This document shows, in pieces, positions 50,601-61,523 of a DNA stretch of 64,000 nt. The notes below the pieces were generated by a model. It was not told where the DNA came from, searched no databases, and was given only the letters and a program-made list of their open reading frames with translations. Both the position numbers and the translations under genes were made by a program. This DNA comes from Onchocerca volvulus (lineage: Eukaryota; Nematoda; Chromadorea; Rhabditida; Onchocercidae), in NCBI GenBank assembly GCA_000499405.2, contig HG738138.1, positions 10,166,888 to 10,230,887 of the forward strand, read 5' to 3'. Within the stretch, counting starts at the first letter, position 1; every line of letters starts with the position of its first letter.

Positions 50601-53600
50601 TTCGTCGACGGTACATATAATTTCAATTTCTAAACAAATTTAAACAAAATTTAAGATTCGCAATTATTTTAAAGCAAAGACCTGCACATGCTATAATATT
50701 AATACATACTTAAACAATCATTTAACACTTCCCATGATTCAGTCTTGGTACAAATGAGACTCGCATAATTAGATGAAGAATGATCGCAAGCAAAATACAC
50801 AATTGTACCAATTTGATAAAAACCATTCTGATATGGAAAGGAATCCACATATGACGGATAAGGAATGACATTTGGCGGAATCTCAGGTATAGTACATCGT
50901 TTCTCTATAACATTTACATTTGTTCACGGAATATAAGGGACGATTTGGTTGAAAAAACGACAAAAACAAATTAAAATTGCAAAAATAGTAGTAATTCTTA
51001 TGTTTGAATAATCTAACAAAATTAAATTCAGAAAATATTCTTCAACTCAATGATACACTATTGTTTATCGCAGTCAAAATGATAACGTTCTGACACAAAT
51101 CTATTACAGTTCTATTATGCTATAAGATTTTAGTGATCTGAAAATTATATTGATTAATAATATGATTAGTAAATCGCCAACACCCAATATATTACTGTAC
51201 TGTATTTGTTAAATTATTCAATTCGTGGTCATTCATTTTATCTGTCCATAATTAATAATGATCGAGCAGTTTTCAATATCGAATGAAGAAAATTAACGAA
51301 GAATATACTGCAAAGTTTCTAATTCCTCTTAATGAATACAATGGTCGAGAATCGGAAGTCAATATAGAAAATCATTTTGTAAGCAATGTTTTCTTTTACT
51401 TTCTCTTACATTTGTTTTTATTAAAAAAAAAAAAAAAAAAAAAAACGTACCAATGCATGTTCTATTTGGAATCAAAAATTCGGTATTGCTAGCGTGATCT
51501 TTCACGCTGTTTGGACCGGTATAAAGCCGATGAGTATCAGGACATTTGCATTCATAAGAACCAATTGTGTTCACGCATGTGAATTCGCAAAGAGAGTAGC
51601 CTGGTATGGAACATTCATCGATATCTAGAAATAAATGCTACATTTCTAAAATATGATTGATTATTTTCGAGCATTCATCCTAGATTACACTTTTAATTAC
51701 GCTCAAAAATAACAATTTATGATATTCAATTGTTAGAAAATACTAAGAAAATGTACCTATACCTGAGCATGTATAACCTTTGGATGTGGGAATCATGTGA
51801 AAACCTTCATAGCAAAGGCAACTATAGCCACCAGTTAATTGTATACATGTTCCATTTCCACATGGATTATGATAGCAGTAATATTTAGCTATAAATCATC
51901 ACTTTTAAAGAGTTCAATATTGAACAAAACTAGAATTTCAACAAAACTTAATCATATTTGAAAAATTAATCATTTAAATACTAACGATAACAAGAAAGAG
52001 TGCCTTTCCAAGTACCATATAAACATATTGGATCAGCTTCTTTTTGATAAAATCCTTCATCGCATACATATTTTCCCACTGTACCATTTGCATAAAATTG
52101 ATCCACGAAGTGTCCATATGCTAATGAAGAAGCATAACAAAGTGATGCTATAATTTTAATTGTTGCTCAAACATTTCAGATTAATCGACCACGTCGTTTT
52201 AAACCATCAACCAATAAAACAGATTAAGATTACCTTGACAAGAAAAATCAGGATTAGTCCATGTTCCATTTTCGGTGCATAGCCGAAATGGTGGCGAGCT
52301 ACCACTTAAATGCAAACCAGGTTCACATGAATATAATGCTCGACTGTATAAGGTTGCATTTCTAGTGTAACCAATAAGAACTGCATTATTGTATAGTACA
52401 CTTGCTGAATTACAGCTCAGATCTGTAAGATGAATTATTTCTAAATATCTTTGCAGGAATTTTTAAATAAGTACTTTGTTAAAACCCTCTTATACAGTAT
52501 TAGATATTATAAAATCTAAATGATACGCTGGCACTTCGGTCTCGGTGTCCATTCACCATTGTAACAGCGTGATAACGAGAATTGTCCGGATGATGTTTGA
52601 TAACCCAAACGACATTCAAAGTATAGCATACTTCCCATTTCAAAACCTGTTACATTTACCACCGAGCCGTAGGCAATTATCGGCAAAAAGCAGTACTTTC
52701 CTGAAATAGAATTAAAATCTATCATTAAAATTTCCTGAAAGTTTTTTTTTTCTTTTTTTTTTTTTTTTTTAGCTGATTTGATCAAGGATTTAGAAGAACG
52801 AAAAACCCTTACAGCACTCTAATTTATTATTTTCTAAATGTATTAAATATTCATCCGCTAAAGAGGCTTTGTATCTGTGAAAAATGAAACTTCAGAAGAA
52901 CAGGAAACAATGAACCTCGAGTTGTGTATGAGAACTTCAGAAAAACACTGGGCATATTAATAGTCGCTGGACCGATCTTCTGGGAGCGAAAAGTGATTGT
53001 CACCATGTTGTCAACGGAAATATATTGTGCTTTCGCTACCGGCATATTAAATACTATTTGTGAGTTAGAAGTAGCATTTACAGTATTGTCTTGGATTCCA
53101 CTAATGATCAATTCATCGCTATCCCTAATGTTGACATTAACCAGCTACAACAACATTCCTTAAATTATGATAAGTCCTGGATAATATTTTGTTGTCGATG
53201 GAAGATATTTTTGAAAATATCGGGAGAGAAATTTTTTTAAGTTTTTAAGTTATTTATTAAGCAAATAATTCTAAGACATTCATGAAAACAAACGGTTAAG
53301 ATGATTATGTTGTCAACAGGTTGTCGGATAGTCCACTGGCATGAAGCGTATTCAGCGGAACTCATTTCGAAGTTTATTTCATTTGCTTCTTCTTCGAACA
53401 ACGTTTTACCACAGGCAATACGTCGCTTTGAACAGTCTGCTTCATCGGAGTTGTCACTGCATTCTTGTATTCCGTCACATCGGCCCTTCCGTGGATAACA
53501 TTTACTATTATCCTTGCATCGATACTGGTAATCTATCATTAGAATGCTAAGAATAAGTATAGAATTCGAAGGCAGCCATAATAACTTCGAAAATCATTTA

Positions 53601-54671
53601 CCTTTCAAACAAGCAAACGTTTCGCAGATTGTAAGATATTTTACAGAACAGTTCGCCATTCTCCAACCATAGTTGATTTGATCCGAAAAATTAGCATGCA
53701 TATAAACGCAACTATTCGTAGCGCAATATTCAATTCTGGACTGAAAGAACAAAGCAGTTGGTAAGCATTTCAGAATTATTTTTACATTTAGTTTGAACCC
53801 ATCGTTCAGATCGCACATCTGCATGCTCATCAAACAACTCTGCAAAATCAAACTTTCTTCGGGAAAGAAATCGAAAATACCGTACTCTTCTTTTTTCTCT
53901 AGTACTCCATCTAAAATTGGCTTAATTTAAACCTGTTGTGACGACCACAGTGGATTATAAATGGATGTTGTGTAGGAATAGTATTTCGCATGCAGCACTG
54001 CATTTGGCTCACGACAATCTTGTCTTTTTGAATTCTCTGAGCCTCGATAATAAAACGCTGTCCAGTAATTTTTTGTTGAATTCAGCAGACCGATGCTCAT
54101 ATCACGCATCAAAAACCAGTCATGCAGAGCAATACTTCGACTGTAATTATATCTGCAAGAGCTGACATTTTATTACGTGACATCTGTACTTCTTAGAAAT
54201 ACGAAAGTGAATGCTGATAATATTACCTATAAGAAGCACAGAGATTGTTAGCTTCTGTCCAAGAGAGTTCTTGCTGAACGACTATATAGCATGAATTTCC
54301 ATACAAAGTCCATCCTACAATTGTATTGCTCTTTTAACTTACAAATTACATTTATTTTTTATGGTAATCAGCAGAAGCTTTAAAATAAATAAAGAGCTTT
54401 TAACTTCAAAATAATGAAGAGCTTAAATTTCAAAAAAAAAAAGACGCATTTTCGCGTAGGATAAAAGGACATCCATATTTGCTAGCTTAAATATGTCACC
54501 GGTTCTTTATTCTCTTTGTCATTACCTTTTCTGACTGCTACTACACATCTAAAGAAGCTTACCTTCCATGCAGGAAAATTTTACATTTCCAATATGATAA
54601 TTGTAGTGAAAAGTTGCCAAAATAATGCCAAATAATGTCAATGTATAGAGGACGGAAGAACTTGAGATCAT
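30197..54671 (-). CDS. giant Uninflatable-like multidomain type I membrane protein
   Basis: I followed one gene from ATG 54671 to TAA 30197-30199 through 61 exons whose reading phases all agree (10,401 coding bases, about 3,466 residues). The order is: signal peptide, C-type lectin-like, LDLa, CUB, three sushi, two EGF, three sushi, Ig-like, Eph-receptor-like ligand-binding and Cys-rich segment, Ly6-like, two HYR, sushi, three GCC2/GCC3 Cys repeats, EGF, Ser/Thr-rich linker, EGF array, pentraxin/LamG, HYR, sushi, further GCC repeats, one membrane segment (about 3225-3244) and a cytoplasmic tail of about 215 residues. The plan and size resemble Drosophila Uninflatable, an apical epithelial protein with lectin, CUB, sushi, EGF, HYR, GCC and LamG parts. 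Orthology is inferred from architecture. A role at the apical surface or in adhesion is a guess from that. Introns are mostly short. The 1.1 kb intron 39138-40233 contains a retroelement fragment. Confidence 0.85.
32312..36055 (-). other. giant gene, second HYR-sushi-GCC block
   Basis: Exon 35890-36055 starts an HYR module (PPKIINCPADIKI) that ends in exon 35358-35592 (YIAEDRAGNIETC). The second half of that exon with 35023-35107 gives a sushi-like module (FFCDLMGQWTRRP). Exons 34835-34905, 34306-34512 and 33755-33887 form the spacer. The acceptor of the last one is weak and was chosen because it alone keeps phase. Exons 33426-33593, 33069-33202, 32703-32972 and 32312-32371 encode GCC2/GCC3 repeats (KCPPGMYCVNDKCMPCPE, ECPKGMYQDQPGQLRC). 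Confidence 0.65.
35622..35651 (+). repeat. poly(T) tract in an intron of the giant gene
   Basis: About 30 consecutive T residues, just upstream on the plus strand of the exon starting at 35592. On the transcribed minus strand it is a poly(A) run within the intron. A comparable A(23) run lies at 51423-51445. Confidence 0.9.
36219..37544 (-). other. giant gene, pentraxin/laminin-G-like domain
   Basis: Exons 37379-37544, 36988-37081, 36722-36877 and 36219-36426 form one concanavalin-like sandwich. They include QFTLCFWIRM at the start, the Trp of the second strand (NQWQQ), and ING-SLRILLGALGSFYG near the end, the pattern seen in pentraxin and LamG domains. Confidence 0.65.
37634..42554 (-). other. 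giant gene, EGF array with Ser/Thr-rich linker
   Basis: Exon 42354-42554 encodes EGF modules (GCKNNGKCSNGRCVC). Exon 41559-42074 is a 172-residue linker with few cysteines, Gln/Lys-rich at its start, then Ser/Thr-rich, with the furin-type site RIRR at 41872-41883. Exons 41180-41347, 40798-41043, 40234-40481, 39026-39137, 38670-38906, 37977-38119 and 37634-37754 encode about a dozen EGF modules. Examples are CKHGYCQKNDEIAYC and CVHGTCKPKFLGYTC. Several fit Notch/Delta-like EGF spacing. Confidence 0.75.
39418..39990 (+). mobile_element. LTR-like fragment of a BEL/Pao-type element in an intron
   Basis: The sequence from TGTTAGAAGGACTGAAG onward is clearly related to the one starting TGTTGCAAGGATTGAAG at 55511. 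They share blocks such as CTTATCCTT-GTTCT, AGTTCCAATTCAAT, the GATTGTTAGTATCTTT-like block, ATTGTTCATTTACTC and TTGACCTAG-GAGT. It lies in plus orientation inside the 39138-40233 intron of the minus-strand giant gene. No gag is present, so it is a solo LTR or a fragment containing the LTR plus a little leader. The 3' limit is approximate. Confidence 0.6.
42952..46182 (-). other. giant gene, first HYR-sushi-GCC block
   Basis: Exons 45983-46182 and 45603-45848 encode HYR-type modules, the second ending VTVTATDESNNSAQC. Exon 45161-45376 is sushi-like. Exons 44889-44977, 44597-44722, 44337-44525 and 44005-44077 form a conserved spacer with few cysteines. Exons 43683-43838, 43239-43400 and 42952-43104 are three ephrin-receptor-like GCC2/GCC3 repeats (CPPGFFSSTGLEPCQAC, KCKPGWFSRTGFEPCMKC). 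Confidence 0.7.
46445..48187 (-). other. giant gene, Eph-receptor-like segment and Ly6-like domain
   Basis: Exons 48141-48187, 47981-48030 and 47447-47753 encode a jelly-roll-like domain that ends SVVLDSVKIYTIKCPE, like the end of the Eph receptor ligand-binding domain (VRVYYKKCP type). Exon 46888-47107 continues as in Eph receptors: FPQT, a GQC, then PKLFCTQHGKW and CFCSTNYTSENDAC. Exon 46445-46757 encodes a Cys-rich unit beginning CYIC and ending CCQEDYCN, the Ly6/uPAR three-finger pattern. No kinase follows. The assignment is by motif order from memory. Confidence 0.6.
48281..52700 (-). other. giant gene, sushi/EGF/Ig block
   Basis: Exons 52527-52700, 52234-52422 and 51986-52120 encode three sushi-type modules. 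Exons 51763-51888 and 51451-51624 encode EGF modules, the second starting with the calcium-binding type DIDEC. Exons 50710-50904, 50265-50450 and the pair 49799-49931/49154-49272 encode three more sushi modules with the C..GxW..P.C ending. Exons 48816-49006, 48563-48655 and 48281-48428 make an Ig-like domain, with a Trp-containing strand (IKWYRNDHQ) and the classical VNDTGRYYCAIL. Confidence 0.7.
52916..54671 (-). other. giant gene, N-terminal block: signal, CTLD, LDLa, CUB
   Basis: Exons 54563-54671, 54227-54314, 53933-54152, 53602-53740, 53294-53532 and 52916-53144. The signal peptide contains LYTLTLFGIILATF. The lectin-like domain opens with GWTLYGNSCYIVV and closes with CSVKYLTICE. The usual EPN/QPD and WND calcium and sugar motifs are absent (WRMANC stands where WND would be), so calcium-dependent sugar binding is unlikely. 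The LDLa repeat retains its calcium cage (RCDGIQECSDNSDEADC). The CUB domain follows, starting near IACGKTLFEEEANEINF. An upstream in-frame ATG at 54752 exists, but 54671 places the hydrophobic segment correctly. Confidence 0.75.
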
Positions 54672-55510
54672 AGCATTAAACAAAAACTTTCTCTTTCGAA
54701 AGTATTTGCTGAAGAAGAAATGAAATTTACTGCAATAATTAAATGTCATCACTATTCACCTGAAAGTGCTATACAATACAATACACACATACATACACAT
54801 TGTGCATGAAGAAAATTGTACTTTTACAGAAATTCTTCCCGAACCTGTAATGAACATCAAAATTTTGCTCTCTTCATCTTCCGAAATTATGGAGGAATAT
54901 ATATGTCACTATGTTCATTTTCATCATTTTATATCACCATTAATATACTGCAATATTAGTGTACCTTAAAAATGATCTCTTCCTAGGTAATGTTTCAATA
55001 AGTTGAAAATGAATTTCGATAACAAGAAGTTAAGTAAGAAAGAGAAATAATTTCAAGCAGCAAAATGAAGAGTAGTGAGGTAGTGGATTATTTCTAAAAA
55101 GGAATGGTTGATTCAATTTTAACTGTATTAAAAATTTTCAAACTGTAATTGACTGTTCATGGCATTCGCATTGTTACAAAACATAATTTCACAGAATGAG
55201 TGGAGCAGTCAGAAAAGAATGTATCACCATCCGTCATGCTCCTTTACCAGGACAAAATACCTAAACATTTCCGTATTCCTTCTATTTCTTATCTTACTTT
55301 TAATAAAGTGATGCCAATAAGACATGAATATCGGCAAAACCGAAATGATGAAATAATCCAAGTATTTCGTACAGAAGAAATTTGCAGTATATTTCAGACA
55401 AATCACTTATCCATATCTGTTACAAAGGCCTTTATTATCTCATCTTCCGGTCTGCTAATAGAGCTTATGTGCATTGCTTAAATTGCTAAATCCATATTAA
55501 TTGGTTGCGA
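54672..55510. other. upstream region of the giant gene
   Basis: This should contain the promoter and 5' UTR of the giant minus-strand gene. It is AT-rich. I see no clear TATA box at a meaningful place, and the 60-90 codon frames here have no support. Confidence 0.4.
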
Positions 55511-57640
55511 TGTTGCAAGGATTGAAGTTTGTGTGCATGTTTGAAATACTGCAAACATTGTGTACCTTATCCTTTGTTCTGATAACCAATCATTTGTATG
55601 ATTAATGTGTTGCAAGCCTCTGCCACAATTAAGACGAAGAATTATCCATATATAACAGAGCCTCTCTCGTCACAGGAATCAGTATCTTCAAAATCAATAT
55701 CCGCGGCAGTTCAGTTCCAATTCAATTCCGAAGACAGTTTTAACAACACGAATAACAGTTCAGCAGGAGCAATAGCGGTGGTAAAGCGAAAGGGGACAGA
55801 AAGTGTAGAAAGTGTACGTCACAAGCGGAAAGTACGACAACGTAGTGAGCATTCAAACGACTGTTAGTATTCTTTTATTATTTAGTTTGAATTGTTCGTT
55901 TAGTCTCTATTATTGTATATTAACATACGATATTATCTACAATATCATATATTAGCGATGGCTATTGTTGATTATCTATAATATCATATAAATCCTATAA
56001 AGATTATTGTTGACCTAGTGGAGTTACAACAGCAAGAAGAAGCAATCTTCAATCCAACCAGACTATAAACCGAATTACAACTATCAAATTTTTCCCAACA
56101 GTTTTTTTCTGATACCACGAGCCGGGATGTCATCAATGATATTAGCAAGCGCTATCTTGGCGTAGGAAAAAATCCTGAAGTTCCTCAACAAAGTGAAAGA
56201 AGTGAATTGGAGTCCAATCAACCAACATATAGTGGATGATGAACAATGTGAATACAAAAATCGAAAGACGAATTGACTAACGAAAAGATGGGAAAAATTG
56301 AATTACATTTAGGGACGCTCGTGAATGTTAAATGACTAAATCTCCTACAAAAACGACAAAAAGAGATGATAGAAAACGATCAAGGAATACTGAACGAAAA
56401 GAACTTGATAAACGAAGAAAAAGAAGCATTGCCAATGTTGGTCAAATACAAGAAGGATGTGAAGTTGTAACTGAACTTATACGAGGCGTACAAAGAGAGC
56501 TCTCAAATCAAGCGGATCAAAGAGAAATGACGGTTCGCCAAATAACAATAAATTTGCTCCAGATATCATTAACAATATTCAGTGGAGATCCCCGGAAATG
56601 GAGGGAATTTCAGAGCAACTTCGAAGCAGCAGTGCATAAGCAAGACTTCCCAGCTGAGCTACTTGTTTTCATGCCTGAAAGGAAAAGTTTCAAGAGTCGT
56701 ATCTGGATACAATATCGCTCCAGAAAATTATTGCATTATTAGACAATTACTAATGGAAAAATTCGGCAACATATGGGCGATCAAGAATTTGCTAAATAGC
56801 GAATTTTAAAACATCAGAAGAAATGACCGAGATTGGATAGAGACAATCGAAGCGATTAAACAGTTCTTTCGAAATCGGAAGCCATAGGGAAAAATTTAGA
56901 CCATTCGAGTGTGCAGACTACTGTCGAAGAAAATTACCCTGGTGAATTTTAACGAAGGTGTACCAGCAAAAAGAAGAAGACGATTCTTGATCAACCGAGA
57001 AATTGAAAAATTGCTTGAGGAAAATAGTAAGAACTGAAGAAGACGTTGCACGAATCCAAACATGCAATCCCGATTTCGAGAAGATACAAGTGTACGCGAA
57101 AACAAGTCAACAATTCCGGGAGATCAGAAAGGGAGAATCCTCGGCTCTAGCCGTAGCAAAACACCGAAAGAAGTCCAGACCGAGACTCAGGTAGAAGAAG
57201 ATGTTGTTCATTTTGTAACAAGGACCATTGGGATGACGAATGTTGAATCTATCCCACCGCGAAACAAACGAAGCGTTTGAGGGAAATCGTGTGCATGCTT
57301 AAATTGTCTGCAAAGGAGCCATCTAGCAAAAAATTATCAGAGATCAAGGAAATTATGCTTTCATTGCAAGGGACGACACAACTCAGTGCTATGTTCTAAT
57401 CATCACAAGGATGTCAAACCGGAAAACCAAAAGGAAGAAAATGAACTAATAATAATAAGCAGCACAATAGCGGATCAAAGACGATCGGCAAGTAAACGGA
57501 TTTTACTGTTGTGTGAAGAAAACAGCGTCATAAACCCACAGGCTCCGAAAATTTAAACGAAAGCGTTTGTATTATATGATATAGCCTTGCAACCACTAGA
57601 TTTTTCTCCATAATGATAAACGATAATTGCGAAGATCGTT
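55511..57640 (+). mobile_element. decayed, 3'-truncated BEL/Pao LTR retrotransposon
   Basis: An LTR-like part (55511 to about 56040), related to the intronic copy at 39.4 kb, is followed by a gag-like region and then a protease-like remnant. No reverse transcriptase, RNase H, integrase or second LTR can be seen before 59 kb, so the element is truncated. Stops and frame changes show it is inactive. BEL/Pao elements are common in nematodes, for example Tas of Ascaris. Confidence 0.7.
56332..57620 (+). pseudogene. BEL/Pao gag and protease remnant
   Basis: The first 136 codons (56332-56742) include FSGDPRKWREFQSNFEAAVH, a hallmark of Pao-type Gag. Similarity then jumps to another frame (VSGYNIAPENY-like, 56640-56809), and further pieces occur up to 57280 with several stops. 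Two zinc-knuckle-like motifs lie at 57296-57400. The first has Tyr in place of its last Cys; the second is CFHCKGRHNSVLC. A short stretch at about 57555-57610 resembles the start of the Pao aspartic protease, with the catalytic region degraded. The gene is broken by frameshifts and stops. Confidence 0.7.
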
Positions 57641-59036
57641 ATCGTATATCTGATGCGATATTTTTGATGGTACTGAAATGCGTTCAAATATCACGACGGC
57701 TCTATCATACAAACCACCTGCTTTAATTCCGACCTCTGATCTACGCTACATATGCGGTGATTGATTTCTTCACCGAATGATCGATTTCTTCTTATGAATA
57801 TCAATGTCCATATTTTCAAATTCCTAGACGGATTATTGCTAATATGTTTGTAATTGCTCTTCCAAAAACTTCGTTCTTCATTTGAGAGATGACAACATTT
57901 TTTGCATTCAATAAAATTTCCGTTGAATTATGCAACAATTCACTGAGTTTGTCTTAAAACAAGGATTCATTAATCCTAAATTACCACTTATAGAATCAAT
58001 CTTTTAGAAGATACTCCAAATCAACAGCAGTTTGATTCCGTTCTAATTAGCATTTGCATTTTGGTTCTGGATGCGGTAATATGGATTTGATAGATTTAAT
58101 TTTGTGAAATGAGACAATACACTGTCATATGACATTAAATGTATGTTGGCAAGGTAAAACTATTTGCAAATGAATCGATGAATATACTCAATTTAACAGT
58201 ATAATGACAGGAAAGATACATTTTCACATGTAAGCAACTGTTGTAATGAAATAATGATGCCAACTATGTCTTCCATCGACGAAAATCGGGCGAAGTTCAG
58301 AAAACTTCTTTCATATTATACATAAACTATGTTTTCGATACTTGAAGTTATAAAAAAACTTACGAAGCAATTATATCAATTGCTGAAAAATTTATCCCAG
58401 AATACGAAAGGGTATCAGGAAAGAAGGCAATAAATAGACTGAAATAAACCTCTTCTTGATACTTTCCTAACTTATAATTCTAATGGTTCGTGATTTGGAT
58501 ATATTTTATGAGTTTCAAATTGGAATTACACACTATTTCCTTTCGAACTTCATTATTTAGTTTCCGATTCTCGATATGTAGATAGGATTTGAGCAATGAA
58601 AGTTTTATTGTCCTTAAAAATGAATTCATCATTTCTATTCCAAAAATTTTAATTCTAACTGCATAATTATACCAAAGTTCGGCTATCTATTAAAATTGAA
58701 GGTACTTAAATAATATAAAAGCTGACAGATTCGAGAATAAGATGCAACACTGTAATATTACGAACAACTATTGATTCGTGTCTCGTAATTCGTATAAAAG
58801 ACATAAAGAATGCTTATGAATAAACTATTCGATTGTTGGCTGTCAGCTATTACCGTAGAAGATATCTTACAGTAGACTATTCAACCAAATCGAGAAATGC
58901 ATCCAAAAGACTCGTCAATATAGGATATTAAATAAACATTAAGGCATTCTTTGGAAATGAAAAATTGTTTTGGACCCATAAAAAACTTGAAGTTTTCAAA
59001 AAGTGAACAAATTGATCAATTCAATAAAACGTGCTA
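57641..59036. other. intergenic region with TATA-like motif
   Basis: No coding exon is recognised. TATAAAAG at 58793-58800 lies about 240 bases before the proposed homeobox start codon and could be part of its promoter or of leftover transposon sequence. Confidence 0.35.
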
Positions 59037-61523
59037 ATGATGGGAGCAACACAAGAATTTTTTCTATATTGTCTGCCACAAAGTAAGTATTAACGGAATT
59101 CGTATATTTTTGATAATCTCTTTTGATTCTATTTCACATCTACATTTGATTTCAGTCATTATATACCATTAAAAAATATCTTCTGGTAAGTTTGCTACAA
59201 TATACAACGGAAAATGGTAAGTTACATTGCTGTTAGATTGTAGAAATTTTGATCAAGAAAGGATGACTTGTACTTGTTTCTGCAATCAAGAAATTTGAAT
59301 TCTTCGTATCTTTTAGTGATCATCCAATTACGAACCTGTTTGCATTGGTAATACTTGTCAAGAAAATATGTAGTTTTTTTTTAGTTACAGCCTCAATATA
59401 TTTCATATTTAGTTCTGCGTAATTTTGACTGGTCAAGTTTGTTTCTTGATCAATGATCCCTAATTGTGCCATTTTATGAAAAGCCAATCATTTGCTTGAA
59501 GCATTAAGGGAGACTACTGGGATTCACTGTATTGTTGTGTCAACAGAAGATCTTGTCCACATATGTAAACTTCGACGGGTGAATATGATAGGCGTGGTCA
59601 GTCAGTCCTCCTAATGAGTAGCATGGTAATTAATTGCTATTAATGAGGGTCGAACTGTTGGAACTTCCTTTTCTTCCTTATAACTTTTTATCAACAACAA
59701 TAACAACAACAGCTACTATTACTACAACAACAACAACAACAACAACAAATTGCGAAGCTGTATTCGAAAAAAGTTATTGTTTAAGTGGTAGTTTTTTTGC
59801 ACTTCAATTACGCATTTCTCATCAATGAACTGATTAATTATCGCGATAGATTTCATTCGAAATATGTGAAATTATAAAACTAACTACAAATCATTTATCA
59901 TTGTCGTTATTTACTTCTAGTTTTAATTAATACGGGTCATAGCTTTCTTCTTTTGCCCTTTCCAGGTACCTTCTATCATTCAACTTTTTTGATATGTCCA
60001 CTTTTTGAAAGTTATGTACAGGGATTATTATCAGCTCAATTGATGAATATTTTTGCATAATCAGTGTTTTGAATTGATTATCAAAAGTTGTTCATTAGAC
60101 AGCCAATTGAGAACAAATTTCTCCAGATTAACTACATTTGAATTCGTATTAGAGGATGCAAGAAACAGCAGGCTACCTCGTAGGCGAACTGCATTTACTG
60201 ATGAACAATTATCTCAGCTCGAAAATGCATTCCAAAGGTGTCAATATCCAAAAATAGATGTAAGGATGAAGCTGGCTTCGGAAACGCAATTACCAGAAAC
60301 GCGCATTCAGGTCTTAATTTTTAAAATTTGAATCATCTTGTAAAACTATCATTTTTTACTAATTATTACTTTACTTTTTAATTATTACTTTTCGTTTGTA
60401 TAAAAAAATCGATATTAATATTGACATTGGACTAAAAATTAATATTGATAGAAAATTACAATAAGTTTTGGCATTAGTTTATATTATTTTTTGTATAAAA
60501 TGCTGGAAAATATATTTCTGCTATAAAGCTATATATATCTTAATATTTCCATTTTCGCATATGAATGTGAAGAATTGGTCAGATTAATTTAAATTTGTCT
60601 GTTAAATTGGTGAGTGGTGTAGCTCGGACTTGCAGCTGTTGATGACGATATTTACTAAAGTATTACTGTACTAAGCAAACAAATCTAAGCCTCTATTGGT
60701 AATGCGGGCAGATGTGATCGGATAACATCCTTTTCACAACCACTCAAGTATCTCCCATCCGTCGAATGGACTGTAACTTGTCTAACCACTTTACGACCTT
60801 CCAATGACCCCTCATCCACTTTGAATAGCAAAAATTTCCAAAGCAAAAAAAGAGGGTATTTTGAGATTCGTTGATTAAGGAAAAAATGCCTTCGACTTAT
60901 TCATTCTTATATTCGAATAATAAATCATGTTGGACGACCAAGAAAATTTCTTTGCTTTTTCCTTCCTCGCTGTATTATTTTCCATAGATGAAAAGCAAGA
61001 AGATTTAATAGACGAAATCAAATTTTTGAAACAATTTCTAATCTAGGTATGGTTTAAAAATCGGCGAGCGAAACATCGGAAAAAACTGCGAAATATTGCT
61101 AATCCGGAAATCACACCCAATACTGTCACCCCAAAATTCAATGCCATAATTAGTAAGTGTACTCACAGAAATGTTTCAGCTAAAAATAATGTTAGTGTCA
61201 CATTGAGCTGGAATTTTTTTTTCTCATTTTATCCTTACTCTGATTAGAAGTTATTTCACGAAATAATTTTAGTGCAATTTCAATAGCTATATTTGCCAAA
61301 AATGATTTCATGATCAATTTATAATCTAGATCACATTTTGCGTTTAAAAACTTTTTAAATGAACCCCCATTTCTGAAAATTTCTTAGCTTCCAGAATTTA
61401 AAAAAAAATAATTCCCATTTTATAGCATGGAGGCCGAATGGTACACTCATTTTTGTGACATCCGCTCGAGAAGCTGTGACATGCAATAACCACTTTCCTA
61501 ATATGATAGCTAATTGCCTTTAG
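59037..61523 (+). CDS. small K50 paired-like homeodomain protein
   Basis: A nuclear transcription factor. Proposed exons are 59037-59082, 60153-60310, 61047-61152 and 61426-61523, phase-consistent, giving 135 residues. The homeodomain starts at RRRTAFTDEQLSQLENAF and continues with LPETRIQ joined by splicing to VWFKNRRAKHRKK. Lys at homeodomain position 50 (WFKNRR) predicts TAATCC-type DNA targets, as in Otx, Pitx and Goosecoid. The LPETRIQ helix 2-3 region is closest to Otx (CEH-36/37 type) by eye, but helix 1 is divergent. The middle two exons are secure. The first exon (MMGATQEFFLYCLPQ, strong donor GTAAGT) and the last exon (WRPNGTLIFVTSAREAV, stop at 61521) rest on splice phase only. Almost nothing lies outside the homeodomain, so other 5' or 3' exons are possible. 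Confidence 0.75.
59692..59748 (+). repeat. CAA-rich trinucleotide repeat
   Basis: Imperfect then nearly perfect (CAA)n in the first intron of the homeobox gene. Confidence 0.8.
60685..60818 (-). CDS. coding-like terminal exon of an unknown minus-strand gene
   Basis: Inside the homeobox intron the minus strand has an unusually GC-rich open stretch. It begins after an acceptor-like TATTCAAAG and ends with TAG at 60685-60687. It reads DEGSLEGRKVVRQVTVHSTD and, after it, GRYLSGCEKDVIRSHLPALP. Composition is typical of protein, and the plus strand has stops. A possible first exon is ATG 62685 to about 62643 (MASILMDTLMTSFI, ending with one base before GTTGAT), which fits the phase. The product would be about 58 residues. 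I do not recognise the family. Confidence 0.35.

Noticed and set aside
52813..52857. 45-base open microexon in the giant gene between CUB and the first sushi exon
   Set aside because: Borders look acceptable and the length is a multiple of three, but joining it to the next exon creates a TGA. Direct CUB-to-sushi splicing keeps the frame.
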